A DNA stretch of 43,955 nt from Nitrospirales bacterium (lineage in GTDB: Bacteria > Nitrospirota > Nitrospiria > Nitrospirales > UBA8639), in assembly GCA_029261305.1 (NCBI GenBank), contig JAJDBO010000105.1:1-43955 (forward strand). Reading direction: 5' to 3'. The notes beneath the pieces are model-generated. The model was not told where the DNA came from and made no database searches. It saw only the letters and a list, made by a program, of their open reading frames with translations. How positions within the stretch are numbered: position 1 is the first letter of the stretch; each line of letters starts with the position of its first letter. Shown here in pieces: positions 1-8,780 of this stretch. Made by a program: the position numbers and the translations under genes.

Positions 1-1
1 T

Positions 2-682
2 GCCTACACCATGCCGTATTTGGAAGACCAAAAGGTGTTGGATGAAAGGCTCCAGTTGTTACAAGAAAATGGGATTTCTTTTGATGTACTTGTTCCAACC
101 CAGGAGGAGATCAAGGCCATGACCCAATATGTATGGGATCATGGTGACCCGTTTCAAATGATAAACCAGGATAGTGATTTTCAAAATTTTAAAAATCCTG
201 ATTTGCGTATGCATCCAGGGTATATTGCCTCTGCCATGATCCATCACAAGGCACGAGAGTCCGGGCGGATCATTAGTCTGTCTGGCCAGGGGGCAGACGA
301 GATTTTTGCGGATAATTTTAATCCTCACTCGAACCCAGCCATGTCGGAATTGAAGGGGAATTGGAATGGAATTTTGGGGCCCTGGAAAAATTTCCATGGT
401 GGTTGGAATCGAGTCTTTCTCGGTGCAGGGGAACGGATTGCTGGGCTCTTTGGAATTGAAAGTCGTTATCCATTTTTAGACGGGGCAGTGGTCCAAGAAT
501 TTTTATATCTTCATCCTCAGTTAAAGGGTAAATACTATAAGGCACCACTCACGAACCGTCTTCGTGAGTTGAATTTTCCCTATCATGATCGAAAGTTTGG
601 ATTTGCCGGGTACGATGCTTCGCAAGGGGAATCGAGTTTCTCAAATAAAAAAGATTCACCGGTATTAGTCGCAGCAGAATAG
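2..682 (+). CDS. asparagine synthase-family amidotransferase, C-terminal part (5' end outside window)
   Basis: The reading frame is open from the first bases of the window, so the ATG at 11 is probably internal and the gene starts upstream. What is visible matches the C-terminal synthetase domain of the asparagine synthase (AsnB) family. It has the motif SGQGADEIF and, further on, ESRYPFLD, which in the family line the ATP/aspartate pocket. The N-terminal glutaminase and the SGG-type pyrophosphatase loop would lie outside the window. Family members make an amide or amine from an adenylated carboxylate with ammonia from glutamine. In surface-sugar clusters such paralogs often modify sugars rather than make asparagine. 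It lies 38 bp before the first transketolase gene on the same strand, so it may be the upstream part of the same operon. The exact substrate is unknown. Confidence 0.8.
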   Translation, partial: AYTMPYLEDQKVLDERLQLLQENGISFDVLVPTQEEIKAMTQYVWDHGDPFQMINQDSDFQNFKNPDLRMHPGYIASAMIHHKARESGRIISLSGQGADEIFADNFNPHSNPAMSELKGNWNGILGPWKNFHGGWNRVFLGAGERIAGLFGIESRYPFLDGAVVQEFLYLHPQLKGKYYKAPLTNRLRELNFPYHDRKFGFAGYDASQGESSFSNKKDSPVLVAAE

Positions 683-720
683 TACCATTTTGACGTTAGG
701 TGAGGTTTGGTGAATTGGAC

Positions 721-1623
721 ATGTTAAAGCCGCAGATTATCGGAAAATTATATAAAGAGCCGCCATCAGAATTTCGGCTCGACCCTGGATTATGGGCCAA
801 TGAAATCCGACGGCTAGCCCTTGCCATGATTTTTCACGCAGGCTCCGGACATCCGGGCGGATGCCTCTCCTGTGCGGATGTTATGGCGTATCTTTGGAAT
901 GTGGAGCTTTTTGGAGAGGGGGATGGTGATCATTCAGGTCGTCATCGTTTTGTTCTTTCAAAAGGGCACTCGTGTCCCTCGCTTTATGCCGCCGGTGCCA
1001 TGGCTGGTTTGATACCATTTTCCATGCTAGCTGGGTTTCGAAAATTAGGTTCACCGTTACAAGGCCATCCTGACGTGTTGTCCTTGCCATGGGTGGAAAC
1101 TAGTACAGGGTCTCTTGGTCAGGGGTTTTCTTCGGCTCTTGGAATGGCTCTGGGGCTACGACATCAAGGTATTGGTACTCGAGTTTACACCATGCTTGGG
1201 GATGGTGAGCTTCAGGAAGGAATGGTGTGGGAAGGCGCAATGACTGCGGGGCATTATCGATTGGCGAATGTGTGCGCCATCGTGGATTACAACAAAATGC
1301 AAAGTGATGACTTGAACAGCAATACGATGGGTCTTGAACCCTTACGCGCCAAATGGGAGGCATTTAACTGGCATGTGGTCGAGATCGATGGACATGATCC
1401 AGATTCTATAAAGCTTGCGTTTGCCGAGGCCAGAATGATGACTGAAAAACCCACGGTTATTTTGGCGCATACGACAAAAGGAAAAGGGGTCTCCTATATG
1501 GAAGGTGATCCCCTGTGGCATGGAAGCGTGAAATTACGTCAGGAAGAGTTAGTCGAGGCGTTTCAAAATTTACACACTCCGGAAGAGAGATGGGCTTGGT
1601 ATCTCGATGGACACTTCAGTTAA
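721..1623 (+). CDS. transketolase, N-terminal (thiamine diphosphate-binding) subunit, copy A
   Basis: About 300 residues that cover only the diphosphate-binding half of transketolase. The thiamine diphosphate motif is clear: GDGELQEG followed about 30 residues later by DYNK. Early residues HAGSGHPGG and the SKGH segment are typical of the family. The pyrimidine-binding half is encoded by the next gene, overlapping by 17 bp, so the two should form one split enzyme that moves a two-carbon ketol unit between sugars. The start is uncertain. GTG at 700, TTG at 715 and ATG at 721 are in frame; the AGGTGAGG box at 698-705 best suits TTG 715, while ATG 721 is the first standard start. A near copy of this gene exists at 6958. 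Split transketolases in sugar clusters often act on specialised substrates; here that is inference. Confidence 0.9.
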   Translation: MLKPQIIGKLYKEPPSEFRLDPGLWANEIRRLALAMIFHAGSGHPGGCLSCADVMAYLWNVELFGEGDGDHSGRHRFVLSKGHSCPSLYAAGAMAGLIPFSMLAGFRKLGSPLQGHPDVLSLPWVETSTGSLGQGFSSALGMALGLRHQGIGTRVYTMLGDGELQEGMVWEGAMTAGHYRLANVCAIVDYNKMQSDDLNSNTMGLEPLRAKWEAFNWHVVEIDGHDPDSIKLAFAEARMMTEKPTVILAHTTKGKGVSYMEGDPLWHGSVKLRQEELVEAFQNLHTPEERWAWYLDGHFS

Positions 1624-2611
1624 GCATAACCATCCTCCCTCATTAATTGGGTGCGAGGGAGACTCACTTCGTGAAGCGTTTGGGAAGTCCCTTGTTCGAT
1701 TGGGGATGCACCACGATAACTTCGTGGTGTTTGATGCTGATGTTGCTGGGGCCACCGGCACGCATCATTTTCGAAAACATTATGCCGATCGGTTTTACCA
1801 ATTTGGTATTGCCGAGCAGAATATGATGGCCATGGCCGGAGGTTTTGCCAGTACTGGGATCATTCCCTTTGTGGCAACGTTTGCAGTGTTTTGTCTCCGG
1901 GCATTGGAACAAGCTCGACTGTCCATTGCGTATCCACGGCGAAACGTGAAAATTATCGCGAGTCACCCTGGCCTTGATGTTGGTCCGGATGGTGCTTCGG
2001 CTCAATGCTTTGAAGATTTGGCCGCCTTTCGAGCGATTCCTGGCATGGTTGTAGTTTCGCCTGCCGATTCCCTGGAAATGGATCAAGCCACTGAGGAAAT
2101 TTTGAACTATGATGGACCCGTGTATATGCGAACGGGTCGAAGTCCAGCTCGACGAATTCTTACGACAGCGAATCGTTTTGCCATTGGCAAAGGCGTGATT
2201 CTACGAGATGGTCGAGATGTGACTATTGTCGCCTGTGGAGTGCAAGTGGCTCGAGCGTTAGATGCGTCGGATCTTCTTCTTCAGGACGGAATTCGAGCAC
2301 GAGTGGTCAATATGTCCACCATTAAACCGATTGATTCAGAATTGTTAAGTCGTTGTGCGGAAGAAACCGGATGTTTTGTGACCGCCGAAGATCACAACAT
2401 TCATGGAGGATTAGGAAGCGCAGTGGCGGAATCCTTAGCACAAAGTAAGCCCTGCCCTATCGAATTCATTGGGGTTCGAGATACCTTTGGTGAATCGGGA
2501 GAGCCGGCGGAGCTTGCTGGAAAGTATGGATTAACAGGCCCCGGTATTGCTGAAGCTGCTCGACGGGTTCTTGGCCGTTCGGGAAAAGGAACGCATGCTG
2601 TTAAGCGGTAA
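1607..2611 (+). CDS. transketolase, C-terminal (pyrimidine-binding) subunit, copy A
   Basis: 334 residues matching the pyrimidine-binding and C-terminal domains of transketolase. FGIAEQNM carries the conserved glutamate that activates thiamine diphosphate, and the later stretch AEDHNIHGGLGSA is typical of the C-terminal domain of the transketolase/DXS group. It needs the product of the preceding gene for a complete active site. The ATG lies inside the end of that gene (17 bp overlap), which suggests translational coupling; no strong ribosome-binding site is visible. The 3' end overlaps the following SDR gene by 17 bp as well. The substrate cannot be read from the sequence, and a DXS-like acyloin reaction is an alternative to sugar ketol transfer. 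Confidence 0.9.
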   Translation: MDTSVKHNHPPSLIGCEGDSLREAFGKSLVRLGMHHDNFVVFDADVAGATGTHHFRKHYADRFYQFGIAEQNMMAMAGGFASTGIIPFVATFAVFCLRALEQARLSIAYPRRNVKIIASHPGLDVGPDGASAQCFEDLAAFRAIPGMVVVSPADSLEMDQATEEILNYDGPVYMRTGRSPARRILTTANRFAIGKGVILRDGRDVTIVACGVQVARALDASDLLLQDGIRARVVNMSTIKPIDSELLSRCAEETGCFVTAEDHNIHGGLGSAVAESLAQSKPCPIEFIGVRDTFGESGEPAELAGKYGLTGPGIAEAARRVLGRSGKGTHAVKR

Positions 2612-3341
2612 GGTCGCATTAGTCACGGGTGGGAGTCGTGGAATTGGGAAAGCCATTTGTCTTCAGTTAGCAGCCTCGGGTGCCAAAGTCATGTTGACGT
2701 ATCGGGAGCAAAGTGATTCTGCGGCTGAAACCATTCGCACCATTCAACAATCAGGAGGAACAGCAGAAGCCGTACAAATGGATGTCCGCGATCGTGAAGC
2801 CGTGAGACGTGCAATCCATAAAACAGAGGAATCCTTTGAAGGCCTGGATATTTTGGTGAATAACGCTGGGATTAACAAACCCACGGATTTTGATGCAGTG
2901 ACTGATGAAGATTGGGATGATGTTCTCAATGTGAATTTGAAAGGCGCATTTATTTGCACCCAAGAAGCCATGGCCGCACTGAAACGGCGTGGCCGCGGGT
3001 CGATTATCAATATCGGATCGGTTAGCGGGCAATATGGTGGACCGAGAACGGTCCACTATGCGGTCAGCAAGGCAGGGCTTCAATCATTGGGCCAGGTGAG
3101 TGCGCGTTTTGGTGCGAAAGAACATATCCGTTGTAACACGATCGCGGCCGGGTTGATTGCATCAGATATGGCTACTGAAGGCATGCAAAGTGTCTCTGTT
3201 CAAAAAGCTGCAGATGGGATCTTGTTGGGGCGACTGGGCCTGCCAGAAGAAGTGGCCAACACCGTGGTGTTCCTAGCCTCGGAGTCATCAAGCTACATCA
3301 CGGGGCAAACCATCAATGTCAATGGCGGTTTGTATTTTTAG
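2595..3341 (+). CDS. short-chain dehydrogenase/reductase (FabG-like)
   Basis: 248 residues of a classical SDR. The nucleotide-binding motif TGGSRGIG is at residues 11-18, NNAG is in the middle, and the catalytic triad is Ser142, Tyr155 and Lys159 (YAVSK). The C-terminal ITGQTINVNGG is typical of FabG-like enzymes. The ATG at 2595 is chosen over an upstream TTG (2547) because AAGGA sits at 2586-2590 and the protein then begins directly at the Rossmann fold. It probably reduces a keto group with NAD(P)H. Wedged between a split transketolase and an iron-type ADH, it more likely serves sugar synthesis than fatty acid synthesis. FabG function in lipid synthesis cannot be excluded by sequence alone. 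Confidence 0.9.
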   Translation: MLLSGKVALVTGGSRGIGKAICLQLAASGAKVMLTYREQSDSAAETIRTIQQSGGTAEAVQMDVRDREAVRRAIHKTEESFEGLDILVNNAGINKPTDFDAVTDEDWDDVLNVNLKGAFICTQEAMAALKRRGRGSIINIGSVSGQYGGPRTVHYAVSKAGLQSLGQVSARFGAKEHIRCNTIAAGLIASDMATEGMQSVSVQKAADGILLGRLGLPEEVANTVVFLASESSSYITGQTINVNGGLYF

Positions 3342-3373
3342 TATGTGTGACTGAAAAGAGGAGCAACAACAAT

Positions 3374-4558
3374 ATGCTGTCTGATAAATTATTTGAAATG
3401 CTTCAACCTGTACGTGTGTTGTTTGGGCAGGGACAATTAGACAAATTAGGAGAGGTTGCCACTTCGCTAGGAAGACGGGTCTGTGTCGTCACCATGAAGG
3501 AATTGGTCGAGTTGGGATTAGTCGCGCCTGCGACCGATATTTTGAAAAAAGCAGGTTTGGAAGTTGTGATTTTTGATGGAGTCAAGCCAGAGCCTACCTG
3601 TACGGATGTCGATGGTGCCGCCGATACGATTAGGGAATCTGGTGCAGAACTCATCGTGGCTTTGGGCGGTGGGAGTGTCATGGATTTCGCGAAAGCCTTG
3701 GCAATTCGCGCTACCCACTCGGAACCGATCTGGGCTTATGTGAATTTATCCAATCGGCCTCCGTTGCCGATTGACCCCACGGTGTTGCCCATTATCGCGA
3801 TTCCCACTACATCAGGGACGGGGGCGGAAGTAACGCCTTATGCTGTGATGTCCAATCCTGAAACCATCCAAAAGGGAACGATTAAAAGCCCACACATTTT
3901 CCCAAAGGTGGCGATCGTTGACCCTGAGTTGGCCCAAGGTCTTCCAAAAATTATGACTGCTGCGACAGGAATTGATGCCTTTGCTCATGCTTTGGAGTCA
4001 TTCTTAAATAAGGCAAACCGAACACCTTTTTCGGATATGGTGGCGTCAGAAGCCATGCGAACAATTTATCAGTCTTTGCCGCAAGTCCTGAATCAATTAG
4101 GAAACCTTGAATTACGGAGGGATATGGCGTGGGGCAGTCTATTGGCTGGTGTGGCGATTGCCAATGCAGGGACGACGGTAGCGCATGCCTTAGCTCAGCC
4201 ACTTGGGGCTCGTTCGCATCTTCCCCATAGTGTGACGGTGTCGATCTTTACGGTGCCTGTCCTTCGACATACCTGGGATGCAGCCATCGACGAATTTGGA
4301 AGCTTGTGTTCAGTTTTAGACCCTCGGATTGGGCAACATCTTATGGGACATCAACGTGCGAAGAAAACGGTCACCTTGGTAGAAGATCTATTGGCTATGG
4401 CGGAGATGAATCATCGTCTTGGCACCTATTCAATTTCCGCCGAACAAACCCAAGGGATTGTTGATGATGTGTTTAGCTATATGAGCCGACCGCTGGCTCA
4501 GCATCCCAAACAGTTCTCTCGACAGGAAATTCAAGCTATTATTCAGGAAGCGGCCTGA
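3374..4558 (+). CDS. iron-containing alcohol dehydrogenase family protein, copy A
   Basis: 394 residues of the group III (iron-activated) alcohol dehydrogenase fold. It has the NAD-binding GGGSVMD and the PTTSGTGAE motif. By alignment of motifs with E. coli FucO, all four metal ligands are present: Asp201, His205, His271 and His285. The histidine four residues after the third ligand (FucO His267) is Gln275 here, so the active site is not quite standard. ATG 3374 is preferred over GTG 3347 because AAGAGGAG ends 10 bp before it. Family members reduce aldehydes or ketones, and some act on phosphorylated or phosphonate aldehydes. The gene lies between the SDR and the ATP-grasp gene with short gaps, in one operon. 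A second member lies at 8777. Confidence 0.9.
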   Translation: MLSDKLFEMLQPVRVLFGQGQLDKLGEVATSLGRRVCVVTMKELVELGLVAPATDILKKAGLEVVIFDGVKPEPTCTDVDGAADTIRESGAELIVALGGGSVMDFAKALAIRATHSEPIWAYVNLSNRPPLPIDPTVLPIIAIPTTSGTGAEVTPYAVMSNPETIQKGTIKSPHIFPKVAIVDPELAQGLPKIMTAATGIDAFAHALESFLNKANRTPFSDMVASEAMRTIYQSLPQVLNQLGNLELRRDMAWGSLLAGVAIANAGTTVAHALAQPLGARSHLPHSVTVSIFTVPVLRHTWDAAIDEFGSLCSVLDPRIGQHLMGHQRAKKTVTLVEDLLAMAEMNHRLGTYSISAEQTQGIVDDVFSYMSRPLAQHPKQFSRQEIQAIIQEAA

Positions 4559-4564
4559 GTATCT

Positions 4565-5833
4565 ATGCGGGCTCCGCAACTCTATTCTCCCCCCCCTCCC
4601 AAACATAATCAGCAAGCCCTATTTTTTGTGGGCGCAGGTATTGAATGTGTTGAAGGGATCAAGCTTGCGAAACAACAAGGGTTGCGGATTATCGTTAGTG
4701 ATGCCAATCCCAAGGCCCCAGGGGTTCAATATGCTGATGCCTTCGTGCAAGCCAGTGTCTATGATAGTGAAGCCACTCTTCGTGCAGCACAACAGGTGCT
4801 CCCTTGTGATTCCATTCATGCGGTGATGACCTTGGGGTGTGATGCCCCACATACCGTGTCCATCCTCGCGCAATATTTTGGTGTCCCCGGTCATTCCCTG
4901 GATACGGCAGCATTGACCACCGACAAACTTCAGATGAAGGCGAAACTCCTGGCTTCTGGTGTTCGAGTTCCTTGGTTTGCCGCCATAGAAACCCTTGAGC
5001 AGTTACATGACGAATGTCGGAATCGAGAGGGCTCAAAAGTATTAAAGCCTGTCGATAGCCGTGGATCAAGGGGAGTCCTCCGTCTTGATGATGATGTGAA
5101 TCTTGATTGGGCCTATCACCACAGTCTTTCCCATTCACCCAGGCAACGACTTATTTTGGAGCAATGGATCGAAGGGCAGCAGATTAGCACCGAGTCCATC
5201 GTTTGGGATGATCGAGCTATCCTCTGTGGCATTGCCGATCGTGACTATTCAAGAACGGAGCATTTACGCCCATTTATCATTGAAGATGGTGGTGAAACGC
5301 CCGCTGCATTAGATAATTTGTCAGTACAGGATATTGGGAAATTGGTTCATGCAGCTGCCAGGGCATTGGGCGTGAGTCGTGGCACGGTCAAAGGTGATGT
5401 GGTGTTAGCCGCTGGGAAGCCCTATATCATTGAAATTGCAGCCAGACTAAGTGGCGGGTATTTTTGTAGCCATAATATTCCGCTCGTGTATGGCATTGAC
5501 ATGGTGGGGAATGTGATAAACATGGCTTTAGGCCAGGAGCCTGATTGGGATACGCTTCGGCCACAAGTACATCAACATGTGGCGAATCGGTTTCTGTTTT
5601 TGCCGAAGGGAAGAATCAAGGCTATCGATTATGATAGAGAATTGGCACGACATCCTCAGGTGAAATTGTTCCGATTGTATGTGAGCCCAGGAGACCTTAT
5701 TCAGGGTATCACTGATCACACCAAACGCGGCGGAACTGTACTCACTGTTGGGCAGACGAAAGCTGAAGCGATAGAACTCGCCGAAAAAATTATTCGTTCC
5801 TTTACTATTACCTACTATCCAAAGACGAGTTAG
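4565..5833 (+). CDS. ATP-grasp domain ligase
   Basis: 422 residues with a PurK/carbamoyl-phosphate-synthase-like order of domains. An N-terminal Rossmann-like part (FFVGAGIECVEG, about residues 19-30) is followed by an ATP-grasp domain with VLKPVDSRGSRGV (about 156-168), an acidic EQWIEGQQIS segment and the metal-binding YIIEIAARLSGGY near residue 300. Such enzymes join a carboxylate, through an acyl phosphate, to an amine or similar nucleophile. It is the last gene of module A, 6 bp after the ADH gene, and a terminator follows at once. Only a weak ribosome-binding site is seen before ATG 4565, so coupling to the upstream gene is likely. In this setting it may attach an amino acid or other acid to a sugar, which is inference. 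Confidence 0.85.
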   Translation: MRAPQLYSPPPPKHNQQALFFVGAGIECVEGIKLAKQQGLRIIVSDANPKAPGVQYADAFVQASVYDSEATLRAAQQVLPCDSIHAVMTLGCDAPHTVSILAQYFGVPGHSLDTAALTTDKLQMKAKLLASGVRVPWFAAIETLEQLHDECRNREGSKVLKPVDSRGSRGVLRLDDDVNLDWAYHHSLSHSPRQRLILEQWIEGQQISTESIVWDDRAILCGIADRDYSRTEHLRPFIIEDGGETPAALDNLSVQDIGKLVHAAARALGVSRGTVKGDVVLAAGKPYIIEIAARLSGGYFCSHNIPLVYGIDMVGNVINMALGQEPDWDTLRPQVHQHVANRFLFLPKGRIKAIDYDRELARHPQVKLFRLYVSPGDLIQGITDHTKRGGTVLTVGQTKAEAIELAEKIIRSFTITYYPKTS

Positions 5834-5859
5834 AGTGTCAATGAATTGGCACTTTGTTT
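5834..5859 (+). terminator. probable intrinsic terminator after module A
   Basis: An 8 bp stem, AGTGTCAA at 5834-5841 with TTGGCACT at 5846-5853 (one T-G wobble), closes a TGAA loop and is followed by TTGTTT. It begins directly at the stop codon of the ATP-grasp gene. It separates module A from the promoter of module B. The stem is only moderately GC-rich, so termination may be partial. Confidence 0.6.
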
Positions 5860-6011
5860 AGACATTTGACTGGTTTCTGGAAGTGTTTTCTCAACTCAAC
5901 TTCTCATAGGCCTCTCTTTCCTTACACTGAAATCACCATGAATAGGTAGGTTTTGGCGTTTTTCCGTTGTGACGAATCAACCTTTCTTGACTATTTCTCA
6001 TTTGAAAATGC

Positions 6012-6027
6012 TGGCATGCCAGTTGCT
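6012..6027 (+). promoter_or_regulatory. sigma-54 (RpoN) promoter upstream of kdsA
   Basis: The sequence TGGCATGCCAGTTGCT differs from the sigma-54 consensus (TGGCACG, four bases, TTGCW) at one position. The essential GG (6013-6014) and GC (6025-6026) are exactly 10 bases apart. Transcription would start near 6038, giving a leader of about 50 bases before the kdsA start. It implies activation by an RpoN-dependent enhancer-binding protein, as is common for flagellar genes. Two similar sites occur at 23327 and 26322. Confidence 0.75.
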
Positions 6028-6089
6028 CATCAAAGGATGACACAAATATTTTCAATCGAAATGTATATTGAAAAGAATGACGGTATCCT

Positions 6090-6944
6090 ATGCAAGATGG
6101 TGAAAAAGAAGTCTCAGAGAGTCATCAGGTGAATATTGGTTCCATAACATTAGGTGGGCGAAAACCTTTGGCCCTCATTGCTGGTCCATGTGTTGTGGAA
6201 TCCTCAGATGTGATGTGTCGAATTGCTGACGATATCCAAACAGTCACCTCCAAACTTGGAATCCCATACATCTTTAAGGCCAGTTACGATAAGGCCAATA
6301 AAACCATTGGAGATTCCTACCGTGGTCCAGGTTGGATGGAAGGGTTAGAGTCGCTTCGACTCCTCAAGCAAAAAACGGGGGTACCTGTCTTAACCGATAT
6401 TCATACCGCAGAACAGGTTGATGCCGTGGCCGAAGTTTGTGATGTGCTTCAGATTCCAGCCCTTCTCTCGAAGCAAATTGATTTGATTCTCGCTGCGGCC
6501 AAAACCGGGCGTCCTGTGAATATTAAAAAAGGGCAATGGACGGCACCGTGGGAAATGACCAATGTCGTGAATCGTCTTAGTGCAGAGGGATATGAAGACG
6601 TCATGCTGACTGAACGGGGCACCTCGTTTGGCTTCCAACTGTTAATAAATGACTTTCGCTCTTTGGTGATCATGAAGTTCATTGGGAAGCCTATTATCTT
6701 TGATGCATCTCATTCGGTACATGGTGCGCCAACAGTCGGAGAAAGTGTGGGGGGGAATCGTGAATTTATTCCCGCTTTGTGTCGGTCGGCGGTGGCTTGT
6801 GGCGTGGATGCCTTGTTTTTAGAGGTACACCCCGAACCTGATCGTGCATTGAGTGATGCCCAAGGAACATTTCCCCTTGGGAGAATGGCGGATCTCTTGC
6901 ACATGATTCAACCGTATGCAGAAGTGAGTCGTCGAGGAACTTGA
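6090..6944 (+). CDS. kdsA: 3-deoxy-8-phosphooctulonate (Kdo-8-P) synthase, metal-dependent class
   Basis: 284 residues. The enzyme condenses phosphoenolpyruvate with arabinose 5-phosphate to give Kdo 8-phosphate. The metal ligands of the metal-dependent class are all present at the expected spacing: Cys34 (in AGPCVVES), His208, Glu245 and Asp256, the same intervals as Cys11, His185, Glu222 and Asp233 of the Aquifex enzyme. The KANKT motif after FKASYD is the Kdo8P-synthase version (KANRS-like), not that of DAHP synthase. It is the first gene of module B, behind a sigma-54 promoter, and is followed 13 bp later by a transketolase gene rather than by other Kdo genes. It may supply lipopolysaccharide Kdo, or a second copy may do that while this one serves flagellin modification. 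Confidence 0.9.
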   Translation: MQDGEKEVSESHQVNIGSITLGGRKPLALIAGPCVVESSDVMCRIADDIQTVTSKLGIPYIFKASYDKANKTIGDSYRGPGWMEGLESLRLLKQKTGVPVLTDIHTAEQVDAVAEVCDVLQIPALLSKQIDLILAAAKTGRPVNIKKGQWTAPWEMTNVVNRLSAEGYEDVMLTERGTSFGFQLLINDFRSLVIMKFIGKPIIFDASHSVHGAPTVGESVGGNREFIPALCRSAVACGVDALFLEVHPEPDRALSDAQGTFPLGRMADLLHMIQPYAEVSRRGT

Positions 6945-6957
6945 AAGACCGTTGGCA

Positions 6958-7818
6958 ATGATTTCCACTATGAGACAACAGTCGCTTTGTTCGACGAAAC
7001 GAGTCGACCTTCAGAAATTATGTCGGCTCGTCCGCCGTGATGTGATTGAGATGATTTTTTCAGCCAAGTCTGGGAATCCGGGCAGTGCATTGTCTGCAGT
7101 TGAATTTTTGATCTATTTGTATTTTCAGTATCTGAGTATTCGCGTGGACGATCCTGATTGGCTAGAGCGTGATCGCTTTATTTTATCAAAAGGCCATGCG
7201 GCCCCTACGTTGTATTCGGTGATGGCTCGGCGCGGGTTTTTGTCGGTTGGTGAACTCACTACGTTTAGAAAGTTCAACAGCCGTTTGCAAACGCATCCGG
7301 AATATGGATCGCTGCCTGGCCTAGATTTTACCAGTGGAAGTTTAGCGCAGGGGCTGTCTGCAGGTGTTGGGATGGCCTTAGGGTTACGCCTTCGGGAGCA
7401 ATCTAGTCGGGTGATGGTGTATCTCGGTGATGGCGAAATTCAGGAAGGGCAAGTATGGGAGGCCGCGATGTCAGCGGCCCATTATAAACTTGGCCAGCTG
7501 GTTGCGATTGTTGATTCCAACAAATTTCAAGGAGACGCCTCGGTGGCAGAGGTGATGGACCTGGGTGCTCTCGCCGATAAGTGGCGAAGTTTTGGATGGA
7601 CGGTTCTTGAAGTCGATGGGCATGACTTTGATTCCATCAATGCTGGATTTTCTTCCCTTGATACAGATGATGGCATTCCCAAAGTTGTGATTGGACATAC
7701 CATAAAAGGCAAAGGGGTGTCATTTATGGAAGGGAACAATCGATGGCATGTTGGTGGACATATGACTCAAGCGGAGTATGAGTATGCCGTGACTGAACTG
7801 TCAGGTGACACACGATGA
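6958..7818 (+). CDS. transketolase, N-terminal (thiamine diphosphate-binding) subunit, copy B
   Basis: About 286 residues. It has the same domain content as the gene at 721, with GDGEIQEGQVWEAAM and a following DSNK for diphosphate and metal binding, and SKGHAAPTLY near residue 75. It pairs with the next gene, whose ATG overlaps its stop (ATGA). Sequence blocks shared with copy A (LSKGH, TxGSLxQGLS/FS, HTxKGKGVSxMEG) show common ancestry, but the copies are clearly diverged, so separate substrates are possible. The start is unclear: TTG 6952, ATG 6958 and ATG 6970 are in frame and only a weak GAAAG precedes them. Confidence 0.9.
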   Translation: MISTMRQQSLCSTKRVDLQKLCRLVRRDVIEMIFSAKSGNPGSALSAVEFLIYLYFQYLSIRVDDPDWLERDRFILSKGHAAPTLYSVMARRGFLSVGELTTFRKFNSRLQTHPEYGSLPGLDFTSGSLAQGLSAGVGMALGLRLREQSSRVMVYLGDGEIQEGQVWEAAMSAAHYKLGQLVAIVDSNKFQGDASVAEVMDLGALADKWRSFGWTVLEVDGHDFDSINAGFSSLDTDDGIPKVVIGHTIKGKGVSFMEGNNRWHVGGHMTQAEYEYAVTELSGDTR

Positions 7819-8780
7819 ATGTTGAGACTCAACGATATAATCTTCGTGAAGTGTATGTTGATACATTGTGCCAGTTTGCTCAAGAGCAAGACCATATTGT
7901 GGCTCTTGATGCCGACTCCAAGGAGGCCACGCTCCTAAATCGATTCGCACAACAATTTCCCAAGCGAACGTTTAGCTTTGGCATTGCGGAACAGAACATG
8001 GTGTCTGCGGCAGCAGGGATGGCGACGATTGGCCTGACTCCTTTTGTTCATACCTATGCGTTGTTTTTGGCCATGCGAGCACTTGATCAGGTGAGAAATT
8101 CTGTGGCGTATCCCAATTTGAATGTGAAACTGGTTGTCAGTCATTTTGGTTTGGATGTTGGGGCTGATGGTGTCACTCATCAAATCATAGAAGATTTGGC
8201 CATTATGAGAGCTGTTCCTAATATGACGGTGATATCACCTGCGGATGATATTGAAATGGCTTCAGCGGTAAAATTCATGTTGCAGCATCGAGGGCCTGTG
8301 TATCTTCGTACCGGAAAATCAAAGGTTCCTCGTGTGCATGATCCCAGCTATACCTTTGAACTTGGGAAACCCTCGGTACTTCGCGAGGGGCATGATGTCA
8401 CGATTTTTTCAGTAGGGGTGATGGTCGGGTATGCGTTACGAGCGGCGGAGACCTTGTTACGCCAAGGGGTGTCAGTTCACCTGGTCAATTGCGCGACGTT
8501 AAAACCCATCAATGAACAGGCCGTGATTGAATGTGCGTTAAAAACCGGGGCAGTCGTCACGGTGGAGGACCACAATGGATATGGTGGGCTTGGAGGAGCG
8601 ATTGCGGAAATCCTGGGAAAAAACTGTCCCCTGCCTATGGAAATGGTGAGTGCGAAGGACCAATTTGCTGAGGCTGGGACTCCTGAACAACTCTATGAAC
8701 GGTATGGATTGAGTGAGGCGCATATTCTTCAAGCGGCTTCACGGGTGGTTCAACGCAAACAATCGAGAGGGACCTGTTGA
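7815..8780 (+). CDS. transketolase, C-terminal (pyrimidine-binding) subunit, copy B
   Basis: 321 residues. FGIAEQNMVSAAAGMA carries the catalytic glutamate, and VEDHNGYGGLGGA corresponds to the C-terminal domain. It is translationally coupled to the N-terminal subunit through an ATGA overlap and to the following ADH gene through a TTGA overlap. The pair should form one split transketolase-type enzyme. Its recurrence together with an iron-type ADH mirrors module A and suggests that the two enzymes act in sequence on one metabolite. The substrate is unknown. Confidence 0.9.
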   Translation: MNVETQRYNLREVYVDTLCQFAQEQDHIVALDADSKEATLLNRFAQQFPKRTFSFGIAEQNMVSAAAGMATIGLTPFVHTYALFLAMRALDQVRNSVAYPNLNVKLVVSHFGLDVGADGVTHQIIEDLAIMRAVPNMTVISPADDIEMASAVKFMLQHRGPVYLRTGKSKVPRVHDPSYTFELGKPSVLREGHDVTIFSVGVMVGYALRAAETLLRQGVSVHLVNCATLKPINEQAVIECALKTGAVVTVEDHNGYGGLGGAIAEILGKNCPLPMEMVSAKDQFAEAGTPEQLYERYGLSEAHILQAASRVVQRKQSRGTC